DNA of 64,000 bases from Ramlibacter tataouinensis (GCF_027941915.1 NZ_CP116009.1:3100001-3164000), one strand, 5' to 3'. Shown: positions 8,895 to 19,095, counted from the first letter of the stretch. Notes: generated by a model not told the origin, from the sequence alone. Numbers and translations: made by a program.

Positions 8895-9872
8895 ATGCCG
8901 ATGGGGTCGATCGTTTGCGTCACCGGAGGGACCGGATTCATCGGCCGGCGCCTGGTCTCGCGGCTGGTCGAGCAAGGGCACGTCGTTCGCGTGCTGTCGC
9001 GCGGCGGCAAGCCGGTGCCCGCTGGCGTCCACCGGGTCCAGGGCGACCTTCTGGCGCAAGTCCCGGAAGCCTTCCTGCACGATGCCGCCATCGTGTACCA
9101 CTGCGCCGGCGAGCTGGCCGACAAGTCCGTGATGCATGAGCTGCACGTGGAGGGCACCCGGCGGCTGCTGGCGCGTGTCAGTGATGAGGTGGCTGCATCG
9201 GGACGCCCCTTGCGCTGGGTTCAGCTCAGCAGCGTGGGTGCCTATGGCCCGCTGGCGCAGTGCCGCGGCCGCGCCTGCTGCGTGACCGAGGACTGGCCGG
9301 ACGATCCGGTCGGCGAGTACGAAGTCAGCAAGGCGATGGCCGATCGCCTCGTCCTGGATTGGAGCCGCAACGAGCAGCGGATCGGGGCCACGGTGCTGCG
9401 GCCCTCGACCGTCTTCGGCCCCGGGATGCCGAACCAGTCGCTGCGTGCGCTGCTCGACGCGATCGGGCGCGGCCGGTTCTTCCACATCGGCCGGCACCCG
9501 GCCGTGGCCACGTACGTCCACGTGGATGACGTGGCAAGGGCGTTGCTCCTGTGCGGCACGGACCCGCGCGTCCTGGCGAACACCTACATCCTTTCGAACG
9601 ACTGCACGTTTGCCGAGATCGTGGCGGCGGTAGCGACCGCTGCCCACCGCCGCCCCCCGGCGCTGCGTGTTCCGGAGCGGCTGGCGCGTGCGCTTGCCCG
9701 CGCAGCAGCTGTCTTCGTTCGCCACCCGCTGACGCCCGAGCGGATCGACGCGCTCACGCGCCGGGTGCGCTATTCGAGCGACCGGCTGGCCGGCCTGGGC
9801 TTTTCCCCCGCCCGGCCTGTGCCGCAGGCGATGGTCGATTACTGGAGGGGCGCCAGCGCGAACCTGTCCTGA
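8895..9872 (+). CDS. NAD-dependent epimerase/dehydratase
   Basis: Extended SDR protein of 325 residues. The N-terminus VTGGTGFIGRRLVSRL is the NAD-binding loop. SSVGAYG supplies the catalytic Ser, and YEVSK supplies Tyr and Lys. ATVLRPSTVFGPG is the usual substrate-loop segment. The start is taken at ATG 8895, with a GGGG stretch 6-9 bases upstream; ATG 8901 is an alternative two codons later. The gene follows the lipid-carrier transferase, as in many O-antigen loci where a 4-epimerase supplies the first sugar, but it could also be a reductase of a keto sugar. The next gene is convergent, so it closes the cluster. Confidence 0.8.
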   Translation: MPMGSIVCVTGGTGFIGRRLVSRLVEQGHVVRVLSRGGKPVPAGVHRVQGDLLAQVPEAFLHDAAIVYHCAGELADKSVMHELHVEGTRRLLARVSDEVAASGRPLRWVQLSSVGAYGPLAQCRGRACCVTEDWPDDPVGEYEVSKAMADRLVLDWSRNEQRIGATVLRPSTVFGPGMPNQSLRALLDAIGRGRFFHIGRHPAVATYVHVDDVARALLLCGTDPRVLANTYILSNDCTFAEIVAAVATAAHRRPPALRVPERLARALARAAAVFVRHPLTPERIDALTRRVRYSSDRLAGLGFSPARPVPQAMVDYWRGASANLS

Positions 9873-9906
9873 CCCGCGCCACCCCCCGCTCTTACGCTTC
9901 TCGAAG

Positions 9907-10227
9907 TCAGCTCGCGGCCGCCTGGTGCCGGGCCCGCGCAATCACTTCCCGCGCCTGCTGCTCCGCCCGCACCGCCGCCTCCAGCGGCGACCGGCACAGC
10001 CCCGCCACTTCGTAATTCAGGTTTTCGTACAGCTCGGCCAGCTCCGGCACGGCGGCCAGCAGCGCCTCCAGGCCGGCGTCGCGCGGGTGGGCGCGCAGCT
10101 CGTCCTGGATGTGGGTGACCAGCGAGCGGTACTGCTCGGGGTCGGCCGGCACGCGGCTGCGCTCCAGCTTGCGGAGCACCTGCACCAGCGTGACCAGGTT
10201 GCGGTGGGCGGTCAGTGGCGTGTTCAT
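9907..10227 (-). CDS. Conserved hypothetical protein, 106 residues
   Basis: Small soluble protein, mostly predicted helical (LVTLVQVLRKLERSR, then long Ala/Glu/Arg-rich helices to residue 106), with no membrane segment or recognisable catalytic motif. It is divergent from the Smr gene and convergent with the epimerase at 9872. Codon use matches its neighbours and it has a normal ATG start, which supports a real gene rather than a shadow frame. I do not recognise the family and offer no function. Confidence 0.6.
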   Translation of the reverse strand: MNTPLTAHRNLVTLVQVLRKLERSRVPADPEQYRSLVTHIQDELRAHPRDAGLEALLAAVPELAELYENLNYEVAGLCRSPLEAAVRAEQQAREVIARARHQAAAS

Positions 10228-10319
10228 GGAGAGGCAGTTCAGGCCGGCTGCCCATTTTTCAAGCAGCCCCGCTGCGACAATGGGCCCATGTCCGTCCCCG
10301 TTTTGCCGCCGTCCGCGCC

Positions 10320-10967
10320 ATGAAGGCCCGATCGCTGCACGACCTGCAGGAGATCCAGCGCAAGCTCGCCGAGCAGCAGCAGCGCGCCGCCCAGGAGGCC
10401 GCGGCTCGCGAGGCGGCCGAGCGCAAGGCTGCCGCCGAGAAGAGCCTGTTCGTGCGGGCCGCCGGCCAGGTGCAGCCGCTGCGCCATGGGCCGCGGGTGC
10501 TGCTGGCGGGCGAGCCGCCGCCGCCGATTCCCGTGCAGCAGCAGCTGGACGAGCAGCGCGTGCTGGCCGAGTCCCTCAGCGACGATTTCGACGCCAGCAC
10601 GCTGCTGGACGTGGACGACGCGCTGAGCTTCCGCCGGCCCGGCATCGGGCTGGATGTCACCCGCAAGCTGCGCAAGGGGCACTGGAGCATCCAGCGGGAG
10701 ATCGACTTGCACGGCCTGCGCCGGGAGGACGCGCGCGAGGCGCTGTCGGCCTTCATCCGCGAGGCGCACCGCCACGGCGTGCGCTGCCTGCGCGTGGTGC
10801 ACGGCAAGGGCCTGGGATCGCCCGGCAAGACGCCGGTGCTCAAGGCCAAGGTGCAGGGCTGGCTGGTGCAGAAGAAGGAAGTGCTGGCCTTCGTGCAGGC
10901 GCGCGGCGACGAGGGCGGCGCCGGGGCGCTGGTGGTGCTGCTCAAGCCGCTGGGGCCTGGGGTCTAG
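10320..10967 (+). CDS. Smr/MutS2-C-terminal domain protein
   Basis: Protein of 215 residues. About residues 1-60 form a Gln/Ala/Glu-rich helical region (probable coiled coil). The C-terminal half is a Smr domain with IDLHGL (D129, H131) and the RVVHGKGLGS segment, the two conserved motifs of Smr nucleases and nickases. Smr proteins act on branched DNA or, in recent work on E. coli SmrB and MutS2, on mRNA at collided ribosomes; which applies here cannot be read from sequence. The frame stays open upstream to 10215, but ATG 10320 is chosen because the upstream part is low quality and lies in the promoter region of the divergent gene. Confidence 0.87.
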   Translation: MKARSLHDLQEIQRKLAEQQQRAAQEAAAREAAERKAAAEKSLFVRAAGQVQPLRHGPRVLLAGEPPPPIPVQQQLDEQRVLAESLSDDFDASTLLDVDDALSFRRPGIGLDVTRKLRKGHWSIQREIDLHGLRREDAREALSAFIREAHRHGVRCLRVVHGKGLGSPGKTPVLKAKVQGWLVQKKEVLAFVQARGDEGGAGALVVLLKPLGPGV

Positions 10968-10985
10968 GCGCGGCGGTCGCTTCGC

Positions 10986-11663
10986 TCACAGCAGCCCGCG
11001 CTCCGCCATCGACAGCGCATCCCCCGGCGCCACGATCACGTGGTCGAGCACGCGCACGTCCACCAGCGCCAGTGCCGCCTTCAGGGTCTGGGTCAGGGCT
11101 TCGTCGGCGCGCGAGGGGTAGACGGTGCCGCTGGGGTGGTTGTGCGACAGCACCACGGAGGCGGCTTCGTGCGCCAGGGCGCGCACGACGATCTCGCGTG
11201 GGTAGACCGAGGTCTGCGTGAGCGTGCCGCGGAACATCACCTCCAGCTCGATCAGGCGGTTCTGGGCGTCCAGGAACATGACCGCGAATTCCTCGTGCGG
11301 CTGGCGCGCCAGGTGCAGCTGCAGGTAGTGCTTGACGGCGTCGGGTGAGCTGAACACCTCGCGCGCGCGCAACTGCTGGGCCATGGCGCGGCGCGCCAGC
11401 TCCAGCACCGCCACCAGCTCGGCCCGCTTGGCGGGCCCGCCCAGGCCCTTGATGCGCTTGAGGTCCTCGGGCCGCGCGTGCAGCAGGCCGGCGATGCCGC
11501 CGAAGTCGTCCACCAGTTCCTGCGCCAGCGCGAACACGCCTTTGCCCGCCAGGCCGGTGCGCAACAGCAGGGCCAGCAATTCGGTGTCGGACAGGGCGGC
11601 GGGGCCACGCGCCAGCAGCTTCTCGCGCGGGCGGGCGTCGGCGGGCAGGTGGTGGAGGGTCAT
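10986..11663 (-). CDS. radC: RadC family JAB-domain protein
   Basis: Protein of 225 residues, the usual RadC length. The N-terminal half ([20 protein letters not shown], then a helix-hairpin-helix-like [15 protein letters not shown]) is the UPF0758 N-terminal domain. The C-terminal half is the JAB/MPN metalloprotease-like domain with SHNHPSG and a downstream Asp (SRADE), the zinc-site signature. Despite its name RadC has no demonstrated repair role. The frame extends upstream, but the ATG at 11663 gives the conserved N-terminus. It is convergent with the Smr gene (18-base gap) and divergent from fkpB. Confidence 0.92.
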   Translation of the reverse strand: MTLHHLPADARPREKLLARGPAALSDTELLALLLRTGLAGKGVFALAQELVDDFGGIAGLLHARPEDLKRIKGLGGPAKRAELVAVLELARRAMAQQLRAREVFSSPDAVKHYLQLHLARQPHEEFAVMFLDAQNRLIELEVMFRGTLTQTSVYPREIVVRALAHEAASVVLSHNHPSGTVYPSRADEALTQTLKAALALVDVRVLDHVIVAPGDALSMAERGLL

Positions 11664-11722
11664 TGGGCGTGGCGCCAAGCGCGGGTCTGCCCCGGCGCCG
11701 CAGGCGGAATCGCTCCCGACCG

Positions 11723-11728
11723 TAAAAT
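11723..11728 (+). promoter_or_regulatory. Candidate -10 box (TAAAAT) of fkpB-ispH
   Basis: TAAAAT lies 10 bases before the fkpB ATG in the fkpB/radC divergent gap. No good -35 is visible. If used, the leader would be only about 3 bases. Confidence 0.4.
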
Positions 11729-11738
11729 CCACCCTGTC

Positions 11739-12203
11739 ATGCCATCCCCTACGCCCCGCGTGCAGCCGGGCTCCTTCCTGACGCTGCACTACCGCCTGGC
11801 CGGGCCCGGCGGCGACGTCATCAACACCTTCCGCGACAAGCCCGCGACTTTGACACTGGGCACGGGCGAGCTGTCGCCGGCCATGGAGCAGCGCCTCATC
11901 GGCCTGGAGGAGGGCGCGCGCGCCACCTTCGAACTGGCCGCCGGCGAGGCCTTCGGCGAGCGCAACCCGGACATGGTGCAGTGGGTCGCGCGCAAGCTGT
12001 TGCGCGAAGTGGGCGACCCGCAGGACGAGTACCACGTCGGCGAGGTGGTGGAGTTCCCGGCGCCGGACGGCCAGGGCAGCTACGCCGGCGCCGTGCGGCA
12101 GGTCGGGCGCGAGGGCGCTCCCGACGCCGTGCTGTTCGACTTCAACCACCCGCTCGCGGGCCAGCCGGTGACCTTCGAGGTCCAGTTGATCGGGGTGCTG
12201 TGA
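11739..12203 (+). CDS. fkpB: FKBP-type peptidyl-prolyl cis-trans isomerase (SlpA/FkpB type)
   Basis: Cytoplasmic proline isomerase and probable chaperone of 154 residues. It has the SlyD/SlpA arrangement: a split FKBP domain ([13 protein letters not shown]..., then [17 protein letters not shown] at the end) surrounding an inserted flap domain (about 75-130). [20 protein letters not shown] matches the conserved active-site half. The start at ATG 11739 is favoured by the conserved N-terminus. Its stop overlaps the GTG start of ispH by four bases, reproducing the fkpB-ispH pair of E. coli. No SlyD-like His-rich tail is present. Confidence 0.9.
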   Translation: MPSPTPRVQPGSFLTLHYRLAGPGGDVINTFRDKPATLTLGTGELSPAMEQRLIGLEEGARATFELAAGEAFGERNPDMVQWVARKLLREVGDPQDEYHVGEVVEFPAPDGQGSYAGAVRQVGREGAPDAVLFDFNHPLAGQPVTFEVQLIGVL

Positions 12204-13138
12204 CCACCGCCGCGAAACAAGTCATCCTGGCCGAGCCGCGCGGCTTCTGCGCGGGGGTCGACCGCGCGATCGAGATCGTCGAGCGCGCACTTGCCAAGTT
12301 CGGCGCGCCGATCTACGTGCGCCACGAGATCGTGCACAACACCTACGTGGTCAACGACCTCAAGGCCAAGGGCGCGATCTTCATCGAGGACCTGGACCAG
12401 GTGCCCGCCGGCGCCACGCTGGTGTTCTCGGCCCACGGCGTCAGCAAGGCGGTACAGGACGAGGCGCGCCGGCGCGGCTTCGACATCTTCGATGCCACCT
12501 GCCCGCTGGTGAGCAAGGTGCACATGGAAGTGGCCAAGCTCGCGCGCGACGGCTACGAATTCATCATGATTGGCCACAAGGGCCACCCCGAGGTGGAAGG
12601 CACCATGGGCCAGCTCGACCACGGCATCCACCTGGTCGAGGATGTGGCCGACGTGGCCCGGGTCCAGCCGGCGCAGACCGAACGGCTGGCGCTGGTGACG
12701 CAGACCACGCTGTCGGTGGACGACGCGGCCGAGATCTCGGCGGCGGTGCGCCAGCGCTTCCCCCTCATTCGCGAGCCCAAGCAGCAGGACATTTGCTACG
12801 CCACCCAGAACCGGCAGGACGCGGTGAAGGTGATGTCGCGGCAGGTGGAGGTAGTGATCGTGGTCGGCAGCCCGACCAGCAGCAACAGCAACCGGCTGGC
12901 CGAACTGGCGCGCAAGCTGGGCGTGCCCAGCTACATGGTCGACAGCGCCGACGAAGTCCAGCCCGGGTGGCTGGAGGGGAAGTCGCGCATCGGCCTGACT
13001 GCCGGCGCATCGGCGCCGGAGCTGCTGGTCACCCAGGTGATCGATCGCATCCGCTCGCTGGGCGGCGTGGCCGTGCAGCGCATGGACGGCGTGCGCGAGA
13101 CCGTGAAGTTCCCGCTGCCCAAGGGGCTGAAGATTTGA
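12200..13138 (+). CDS. ispH: 4-hydroxy-3-methylbut-2-enyl diphosphate reductase
   Basis: Last enzyme of the MEP isoprenoid pathway: a [4Fe-4S] protein that reduces HMBPP to IPP and DMAPP. Length 312 residues. The three cluster cysteines are C17 (PRGFCAGV), C101 (DATCPLV) and C199 (DICYATQ), matching E. coli C12/C96/C197. [12 protein letters not shown] is the conserved substrate-binding SxN region. The start is GTG 12200, overlapping the fkpB stop (GTGA); upstream codons in the same frame belong to the shadow of fkpB. Translational coupling to fkpB is likely. Confidence 0.97.
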   Translation: MTTAAKQVILAEPRGFCAGVDRAIEIVERALAKFGAPIYVRHEIVHNTYVVNDLKAKGAIFIEDLDQVPAGATLVFSAHGVSKAVQDEARRRGFDIFDATCPLVSKVHMEVAKLARDGYEFIMIGHKGHPEVEGTMGQLDHGIHLVEDVADVARVQPAQTERLALVTQTTLSVDDAAEISAAVRQRFPLIREPKQQDICYATQNRQDAVKVMSRQVEVVIVVGSPTSSNSNRLAELARKLGVPSYMVDSADEVQPGWLEGKSRIGLTAGASAPELLVTQVIDRIRSLGGVAVQRMDGVRETVKFPLPKGLKI

Positions 13139-13166
13139 CGATGGCCCGTCAACCCCGCGCAGTCGG

Positions 13167-13184
13167 GGAGCCAGCGCAACGCGC
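13167..13184 (+). repeat. Left arm of an 18-base inverted repeat
   Basis: GGAGCCAGCGCAACGCGC is exactly the reverse complement of 14664-14681. The pair brackets the PLP dehydratase and phosphoesterase genes. The left arm also takes part in a local hairpin, GCCAGCGC (13170-13177) with GCGCTGGC (13190-13197). No transposase is nearby. Confidence 0.55.
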
Positions 13185-13214
13185 GTGCGGCGCTGGCGAC
13201 AAGGGATGCCCCGG

Positions 13215-14180
13215 ATGTCCACGGGAACGAGTGGCCCCATGAACCCCGCCGCCATCGGGCAAGCCGCCCGCATCTTCCGCGAGCGCTACCCGCATTTCAT
13301 CCGCCGCACGCCGCTGATGAAGCTGCCCGGCAGCGCGCTGGGCGTGGAGGCCGCCGAGGTCTGGCTCAAGCTGGAGCAGCTGCAGACCTCCGGCAGCTTC
13401 AAGGCGCGCGGCATGCTGTACCGGCTGCTGTCCCACCCGATTCCGGCTGCCGGCGTGATCGTCGCTTCCGGCGGCAATGCCGGCATCGCCACCGCGGCGG
13501 CGGCGCGCGAGCTGGGCGTGCACTGCGAAGTGTTCGTGCCCACCGTCTGCAGCCCGGCCAAGCAGGCGCGGCTGCGCGAGCTGGGCGCGCAGGTGGTGGT
13601 GAGCGGCGCCGTCTATGCCGAGGCGCTGGAGGCCTGCCTGGCGCGCCAGCAAGCCACCGGCGCGCTGCTCACCCATGCCTACGACCAGCCGGAAGTGGTC
13701 GCCGGCGCCGGCACGCTGGCCTGCGAGATCGAAGAGCAGGGCGGCGGTGCGCCCGATTCGGTGCTGGTCAGCGTGGGTGGCGGCGGGCTGGTCGCCGGCA
13801 TCGCCGCCTGGTTCGAGGATCGCAGCCGGGTGATTGCGCTGGAGCCCGAACTCGCGCCGACGCTGCACCGGGCCCGCCAGGCGGGCGAGCCGGTGGACGT
13901 GGCGGTCGGCGGGATTGCCGCCGATTCGCTGGGTGCCAAGCGCATCGGCCGGCTGGCCTGGGACATCGCGGAGCGCTGGGTGCCGCAATCGCTGCTGCTG
14001 CCGGATGCCGCGATCCGTTCGGCGCAGCTCTGGCTGTGGCAGCAGATGAAGCTGGCCGTGGAGCCGGCGGCGGCGCTGCCGCTGGCCGCGCTGCAGCAGG
14101 GCCTCTACCGGCCGCAGCCGGGCGAGGTGGTGGCGCTGGTCGTCTGCGGCGCCAACCTGGACCCGGCCAGCCTGGCCTGA
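13215..14180 (+). CDS. Threonine/serine dehydratase-like PLP enzyme
   Basis: Fold-type II PLP enzyme of about 321 residues, similar to threonine dehydratase and serine racemase. KLEQLQTSGSFKARG contains the Schiff-base Lys (SFKARG), VASGGNAGIA is the phosphate/substrate Ser-Gly-Asn loop, and VSVGGGGLVAGIA is the glycine-rich PLP-phosphate loop. It has no C-terminal ACT domain, so it would lack isoleucine feedback. Several starts are possible: ATG 13215 has AAGGG nine bases upstream, ATG 13239 gives a slightly shorter protein, and GTG 13185 a longer one. It could instead be a diaminopropionate or hydroxyaspartate enzyme. The next gene starts 12 bases later. Confidence 0.85.
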   Translation: MSTGTSGPMNPAAIGQAARIFRERYPHFIRRTPLMKLPGSALGVEAAEVWLKLEQLQTSGSFKARGMLYRLLSHPIPAAGVIVASGGNAGIATAAAARELGVHCEVFVPTVCSPAKQARLRELGAQVVVSGAVYAEALEACLARQQATGALLTHAYDQPEVVAGAGTLACEIEEQGGGAPDSVLVSVGGGGLVAGIAAWFEDRSRVIALEPELAPTLHRARQAGEPVDVAVGGIAADSLGAKRIGRLAWDIAERWVPQSLLLPDAAIRSAQLWLWQQMKLAVEPAAALPLAALQQGLYRPQPGEVVALVVCGANLDPASLA

Positions 14181-14192
14181 GCGCGCCGCGCC

Positions 14193-14654
14193 ATGACGCG
14201 CATCGGCCTGATTTCCGACACCCACGGCCTGCTGCGCCCGCAGGTGCTGGAGTTCCTGCGCGGCAGCGACCGGATCCTGCACGCGGGCGACGTCTGCGAC
14301 GAAGCGGTGCTGCGGGAGCTGAAGCGAATCGCCCCGGTGAACGCCGTGCGTGGCAACAACGACAGCGGCGCCTGGGCCGACCGGCTGGCCGAAGGGGAGC
14401 GGGTCGCCGTCGAGCAGGTGGCGATCTTCATGGTGCATGACCTGGCCGACCTGCCCCGGCATCCGGGGGCCAGGGGCGCACGCGTGGTGGTGTCCGGCCA
14501 TTCGCACAAGCCGCAGGTGCAGGAACGCGAAGGCGTGCTGTTCGTCAACCCCGGCAGCGCCGGCCCGCGCCGCTTCAAGCTGCCGATCGCGGCCGGGGAG
14601 CTGGTGGTGGACGGCGATTCCGTGGCGGCGCGGATCGTGGAATTCAGTCCCTGA
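14193..14654 (+). CDS. YfcE/MJ0936-type metallophosphoesterase
   Basis: Calcineurin-like phosphodiesterase of 153 residues. Metal-binding motifs occur in family order: GLISDTHG (D-x-H), HAGDVCD (GD), VRGNND (GNxD), FMVHD and SGHSHKPQV (GHxH). Such small single-domain proteins hydrolyse phosphodiesters, but their physiological substrates are mostly unknown. It starts 12 bases after the dehydratase stop and is likely co-transcribed with it. Confidence 0.88.
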   Translation: MTRIGLISDTHGLLRPQVLEFLRGSDRILHAGDVCDEAVLRELKRIAPVNAVRGNNDSGAWADRLAEGERVAVEQVAIFMVHDLADLPRHPGARGARVVVSGHSHKPQVQEREGVLFVNPGSAGPRRFKLPIAAGELVVDGDSVAARIVEFSP

Positions 14655-14663
14655 GCGCCGCCG

Positions 14664-14681
14664 GCGCGTTGCGCTGGCTCC
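14664..14681 (-). repeat. Right arm of the 18-base inverted repeat
   Basis: GCGCGTTGCGCTGGCTCC is exactly the reverse complement of 13167-13184. It lies 9 bases after the phosphoesterase stop. Confidence 0.55.
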
Positions 14682-14722
14682 TGCGCCTGCCGGGGAGCGG
14701 CGGAACACAACAAGAGGGAGAC

Positions 14723-14728
14723 AATAAT
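14723..14728 (+). promoter_or_regulatory. Candidate -10 box (AATAAT) before the LysR gene
   Basis: AATAAT is five bases before the ATG at 14734. A purine-rich GAGGGAG (14714-14720) lies just upstream and is too far (13 bases) to be an ideal ribosome-binding site, so either initiation is nearly leaderless or the box is fortuitous. Confidence 0.35.
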
Positions 14729-14733
14729 CCGTC

Positions 14734-15693
14734 ATGGAAACGAAATGGCTCGAGGACTTCGTCAGCCTGGCCGAGACACGCAGCTTCAGCCGGTCGGCGC
14801 AGCTTCGCCATGTGACGCAGCCGGCCTTCTCGCGCCGCATCCAGGCGCTGGAGGCCTGGGCCGGCACCGACCTGGTCGACCGCAGCTCCTACCCGACCCG
14901 CCTCACGCCCGCCGGCGAGACGCTCTACACCCAGTCGCTGGAGATGCTGCAGGCGCTACAGAGCACGCGTGCCATGCTGCGCGGCCACTCCACGGCCGGC
15001 CAGGACGTGATCGAGTTCGCCGTGCCGCACACCCTGGCCTTCACCTTCTTCCCGGCCTGGGTGTCCAGCCTGCGCGACAAGTTCGGGCCGATCAAGAGCC
15101 GCCTGATCGCGCTGAACGTGCATGACGCGGTGATGCGCCTGGTCGAAGGCGGCTGCGACGTGCTGATCGCCTACCACCACGCCTCGCAGCCGCTGCAGCT
15201 CGACCCCGACCGCTACCAGATGGTCACCCTGGGCGAGGAGGTGCTGGCGCCGTACTGCAAGCCGGGCCCGGACGGCGAGCCGCTGTTCCAGCTGCCCGGC
15301 CGCGCCGGCCATCCGCTGCCCTACCTGGGCTATGCGCCGGGCGCCTACCTCGGCCGGGTGACCGACCTGATCCTCAAGCAGTCGCCCACCGCCATCCACC
15401 TCGACCGGGTCTACGAGACCGACATGGCCGAGGGCCTGAAGGTGATGGCGCTGGAAGGCCATGGCGTCGCCTTCCTGCCGCACAGCGCGGTCAAGAAGGA
15501 GCTGCGCGCCCGCAAGCTGGTGCCGGCGGCGCCGCCCGGCGCTGCGCTGCAGATGGCGATGGACATCCGCGCTTACCGCGAGAAGCCATCGCCGCGCGAG
15601 GCGCCCAAGCGCACGGTGCAGGCCCTGTGGGCCTACCTGGCCGCGCAGGGCGCGGCCGAGGAAGGACCCAAGGTCCTCGCCGGCCGGCCATAA
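14734..15693 (+). CDS. LysR-family transcriptional regulator, HypT/YjiE-like
   Basis: LysR-type DNA-binding regulator of 319 residues. The winged HTH covers about residues 1-60 (TRSFSRSAQLRHVTQPAFSR is the helix-turn-helix) and the effector domain about 90-295. The opening METKWLEDF and overall spacing resemble E. coli HypT (YjiE), a hypochlorite-responsive LysR member. That is family resemblance only and does not establish oxidant sensing. It sits 87 bases upstream of aspA in the same direction, so it may instead, or also, control the aspartase and gltIJKL genes. Confidence 0.87.
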   Translation: METKWLEDFVSLAETRSFSRSAQLRHVTQPAFSRRIQALEAWAGTDLVDRSSYPTRLTPAGETLYTQSLEMLQALQSTRAMLRGHSTAGQDVIEFAVPHTLAFTFFPAWVSSLRDKFGPIKSRLIALNVHDAVMRLVEGGCDVLIAYHHASQPLQLDPDRYQMVTLGEEVLAPYCKPGPDGEPLFQLPGRAGHPLPYLGYAPGAYLGRVTDLILKQSPTAIHLDRVYETDMAEGLKVMALEGHGVAFLPHSAVKKELRARKLVPAAPPGAALQMAMDIRAYREKPSPREAPKRTVQALWAYLAAQGAAEEGPKVLAGRP

Positions 15694-15780
15694 TTTTTCC
15701 GCATAAAGCCGCAGCCCAATCAGCATTGGCTGCCCCGCGGCCCCGCCGCTACATTTCGACGCCTCCGGCGCCCCGTCCCC

Positions 15781-17211
<1,431 letters not shown>

Positions 17212-17328
17212 ACCTTCATGGCACGCAGTTCCCTCGCCATGGCAAGGTGGGATTCGGGTATTCCCGCAAGGCCGAGTCCCTAGAATTTCGTTGTCCGTTC
17301 ACCCACCCATCCCCTTGAGGAGATTTCC

Positions 17329-18228
17329 ATGAAGAAGGTTCTGCTGCTTGCCGCTTTGGCCGCCGGCGCCACCGGCACCGCATTCGCGCAGGCCAGCGAC
17401 ACCATCGCCAAGGCCAAGGCCACGGGCTCCGTCACCATGGGCGTGCGCGAGTCCTCGGGCGCCCTGTCGTACACCCTGGGCGATGGCAAGTACGCCGGCT
17501 TCCACGTGGAGATCTGCCAGCGCATCCTGGCCGAGCTGGAAAAGCAGGTCGGCCGCAAGCTCGACGTGAAGTACCAGGCGGTCACTTCGCAGAACCGCAT
17601 CCCGCTGGTGCAGAACGGCACCGTGGACATCGAGTGCGGCTCCACCACCAACAACGCCGCCCGCGCCAAGGACGTTGGCTTCCTGAACACGACCTACGTC
17701 GAGGAAGTGCGCATCGCCGTCAAGGCCAACTCCGGCATCAACAGCATCGCCCAGCTCAACGGCAAGACGGTGGCCACCACCACCGGCACCACCTCCGTGC
17801 AGCACCTGCGCAAGCACGAGCGCGCCAACGGCGTCGACTTCAAGGAAGTCTTCGGCAAGGACCACGCCGACAGCTTCCTGATGCTGGAGTCGGGCCGCGC
17901 CGACGCCTTCGTCATGGACGGCTCCATCCTGGCCGGCAACATCGCCAACGCCAAGAACCCGGCCGACTTCAAGATCGTGGGCGAAGTGATCAACGTCGAG
18001 CCGATCGCCATCATGATCCGCAAGGACGACGCCGGCCTGAAGAAGCTGGGCAACGACGTCATCGCCGGCCTGATCAAGAGCGGCGAGATGAACAAGCTGT
18101 GGGACAAGTGGTTCCTGCAGCCGATCCCGCCCAAGAACATCAAGATCGGCCTGGCCCTGTCCGAGAGCACCAAGGCGGCCTGGGCCAACCCGAACGACAA
18201 GCCGATGGAAGACTACGCCAAGAAGTAA
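17329..18228 (+). CDS. gltI: Glutamate/aspartate ABC transporter substrate-binding protein
   Basis: Periplasmic binding protein of 299 residues with a Sec signal peptide (KK then a Leu/Ala core, probable cleavage after A20 in TAFA|QA). VGFLNTTYVEEVRIAVK and the DAFVMDGSILAGNIA segment are typical of the GltI branch of family 3 solute-binding proteins. A strong TGAGGAGA Shine-Dalgarno lies upstream of ATG 17329, and a TAGAAT box at 17281 may be its -10. It is followed by a hairpin before the permease genes, a common way to raise binding-protein output. Confidence 0.93.
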   Translation: MKKVLLLAALAAGATGTAFAQASDTIAKAKATGSVTMGVRESSGALSYTLGDGKYAGFHVEICQRILAELEKQVGRKLDVKYQAVTSQNRIPLVQNGTVDIECGSTTNNAARAKDVGFLNTTYVEEVRIAVKANSGINSIAQLNGKTVATTTGTTSVQHLRKHERANGVDFKEVFGKDHADSFLMLESGRADAFVMDGSILAGNIANAKNPADFKIVGEVINVEPIAIMIRKDDAGLKKLGNDVIAGLIKSGEMNKLWDKWFLQPIPPKNIKIGLALSESTKAAWANPNDKPMEDYAKK

Positions 18229-18246
18229 CCCCGGGCTGAGCGAACC

Positions 18247-18280
18247 AAGGCCCCTGTCCGATGCCTTCGGCAGGGGTCTT
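18247..18280 (+). terminator. Hairpin between gltI and gltJ (attenuator-like)
   Basis: AAGGCCCCTG (18247-18256) pairs with CAGGGGTCTT (18271-18280) with one G-U pair, and the loop contains a further CCGA/TCGG stem. It is followed by GTCATT. It probably acts as a partial terminator or 3' stabiliser, making gltI more abundant than the membrane components. Confidence 0.6.
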
Positions 18281-18336
18281 GTCATTGGCGGGGGCGCCCG
18301 CGAAGATGGGCGATCAGAGGCGAAGAGGAGAAGCGC

Positions 18337-19095
18337 ATGGCCTGGAAATGGCAGGTCTTCTGCAAGGAGACCACCACCGGCGAGACCGTCACCGGCTGCT
18401 TCGGCAGGGGCGGCGACGAAACCTACCTGAACTGGATCGTCTCGGCCTGGGGCTGGACGCTGACGGTGTCGCTGCTCGCGCTGGTCGTGGCGCTGGTCGC
18501 CGGGCTGGCGATCGGCACCATCCGCACCTTGCCCGACCGGCCCTGGGTGGTGCGCTTCGGCAACGCCTGGGTCGAGCTGTTCCGCAACATCCCGCTGCTG
18601 GTGCAGATCTTCCTGTGGTACTTCGTCATCCCGGGCATCTTCCCGGTGATGAGGGACGTGCCCTCGATCGTGCTGGTGGTCATGGCGCTGGGGATGTTCA
18701 CCTCGGCGCGCATCGCCGAGCAGGTGCGCGCCGGGATCCAGGCGCTGCCGCGCGGGCAGCGCTACGCCGGGCTGGCGCTCGGGCTGAGCACCTGGCAGAC
18801 GTACCGCTACGTGCTGCTGCCGATGGCGCTGCGCATCATCATCCCGCCCATGACCAGCGAGTCCATGAACATCATGAAGAACTCATCGGTCGCCTTCGCG
18901 GTGTCGATCACCGAGCTGACCTTCTTCGCCATGCAGTCGGGCGAGGAGACGGCGGCGCCGGTCGAGATGTACCTGGCGGTGACGGTGCTGTACGCGCTGT
19001 CGGCGTTCGTGATCAACCGCATCATGGCCTTCATCGAGTCGCGCACGCGGGTGCCGGGCTTCGTGGCCGCCGGCGGCATGGCGGGGGGCCACTAG
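18337..19095 (+). CDS. gltJ: Glutamate/aspartate ABC transporter permease
   Basis: Inner-membrane permease of 252 residues (HisM/GltJ type) with about five transmembrane segments. The EAA loop reads LALGLSTWQTYRYVLLPMAL, contacting the ATPase. GAGGAG at 18325-18330 precedes the ATG. The stop abuts the gltK start directly (TAGATG). GltJ and GltK form the heterodimeric channel with GltL. The N-terminal 35 residues before the first membrane helix are polar, as in GltJ. Confidence 0.93.
   Translation: MAWKWQVFCKETTTGETVTGCFGRGGDETYLNWIVSAWGWTLTVSLLALVVALVAGLAIGTIRTLPDRPWVVRFGNAWVELFRNIPLLVQIFLWYFVIPGIFPVMRDVPSIVLVVMALGMFTSARIAEQVRAGIQALPRGQRYAGLALGLSTWQTYRYVLLPMALRIIIPPMTSESMNIMKNSSVAFAVSITELTFFAMQSGEETAAPVEMYLAVTVLYALSAFVINRIMAFIESRTRVPGFVAAGGMAGGH

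Noticed and set aside
17219..17233. TGGCACG sequence upstream of gltI as a sigma-54 site
   Set aside because: The -24 half looks good, but the base pair at the required distance is CC, not the GC of the -12 element, so the site fails the consensus.
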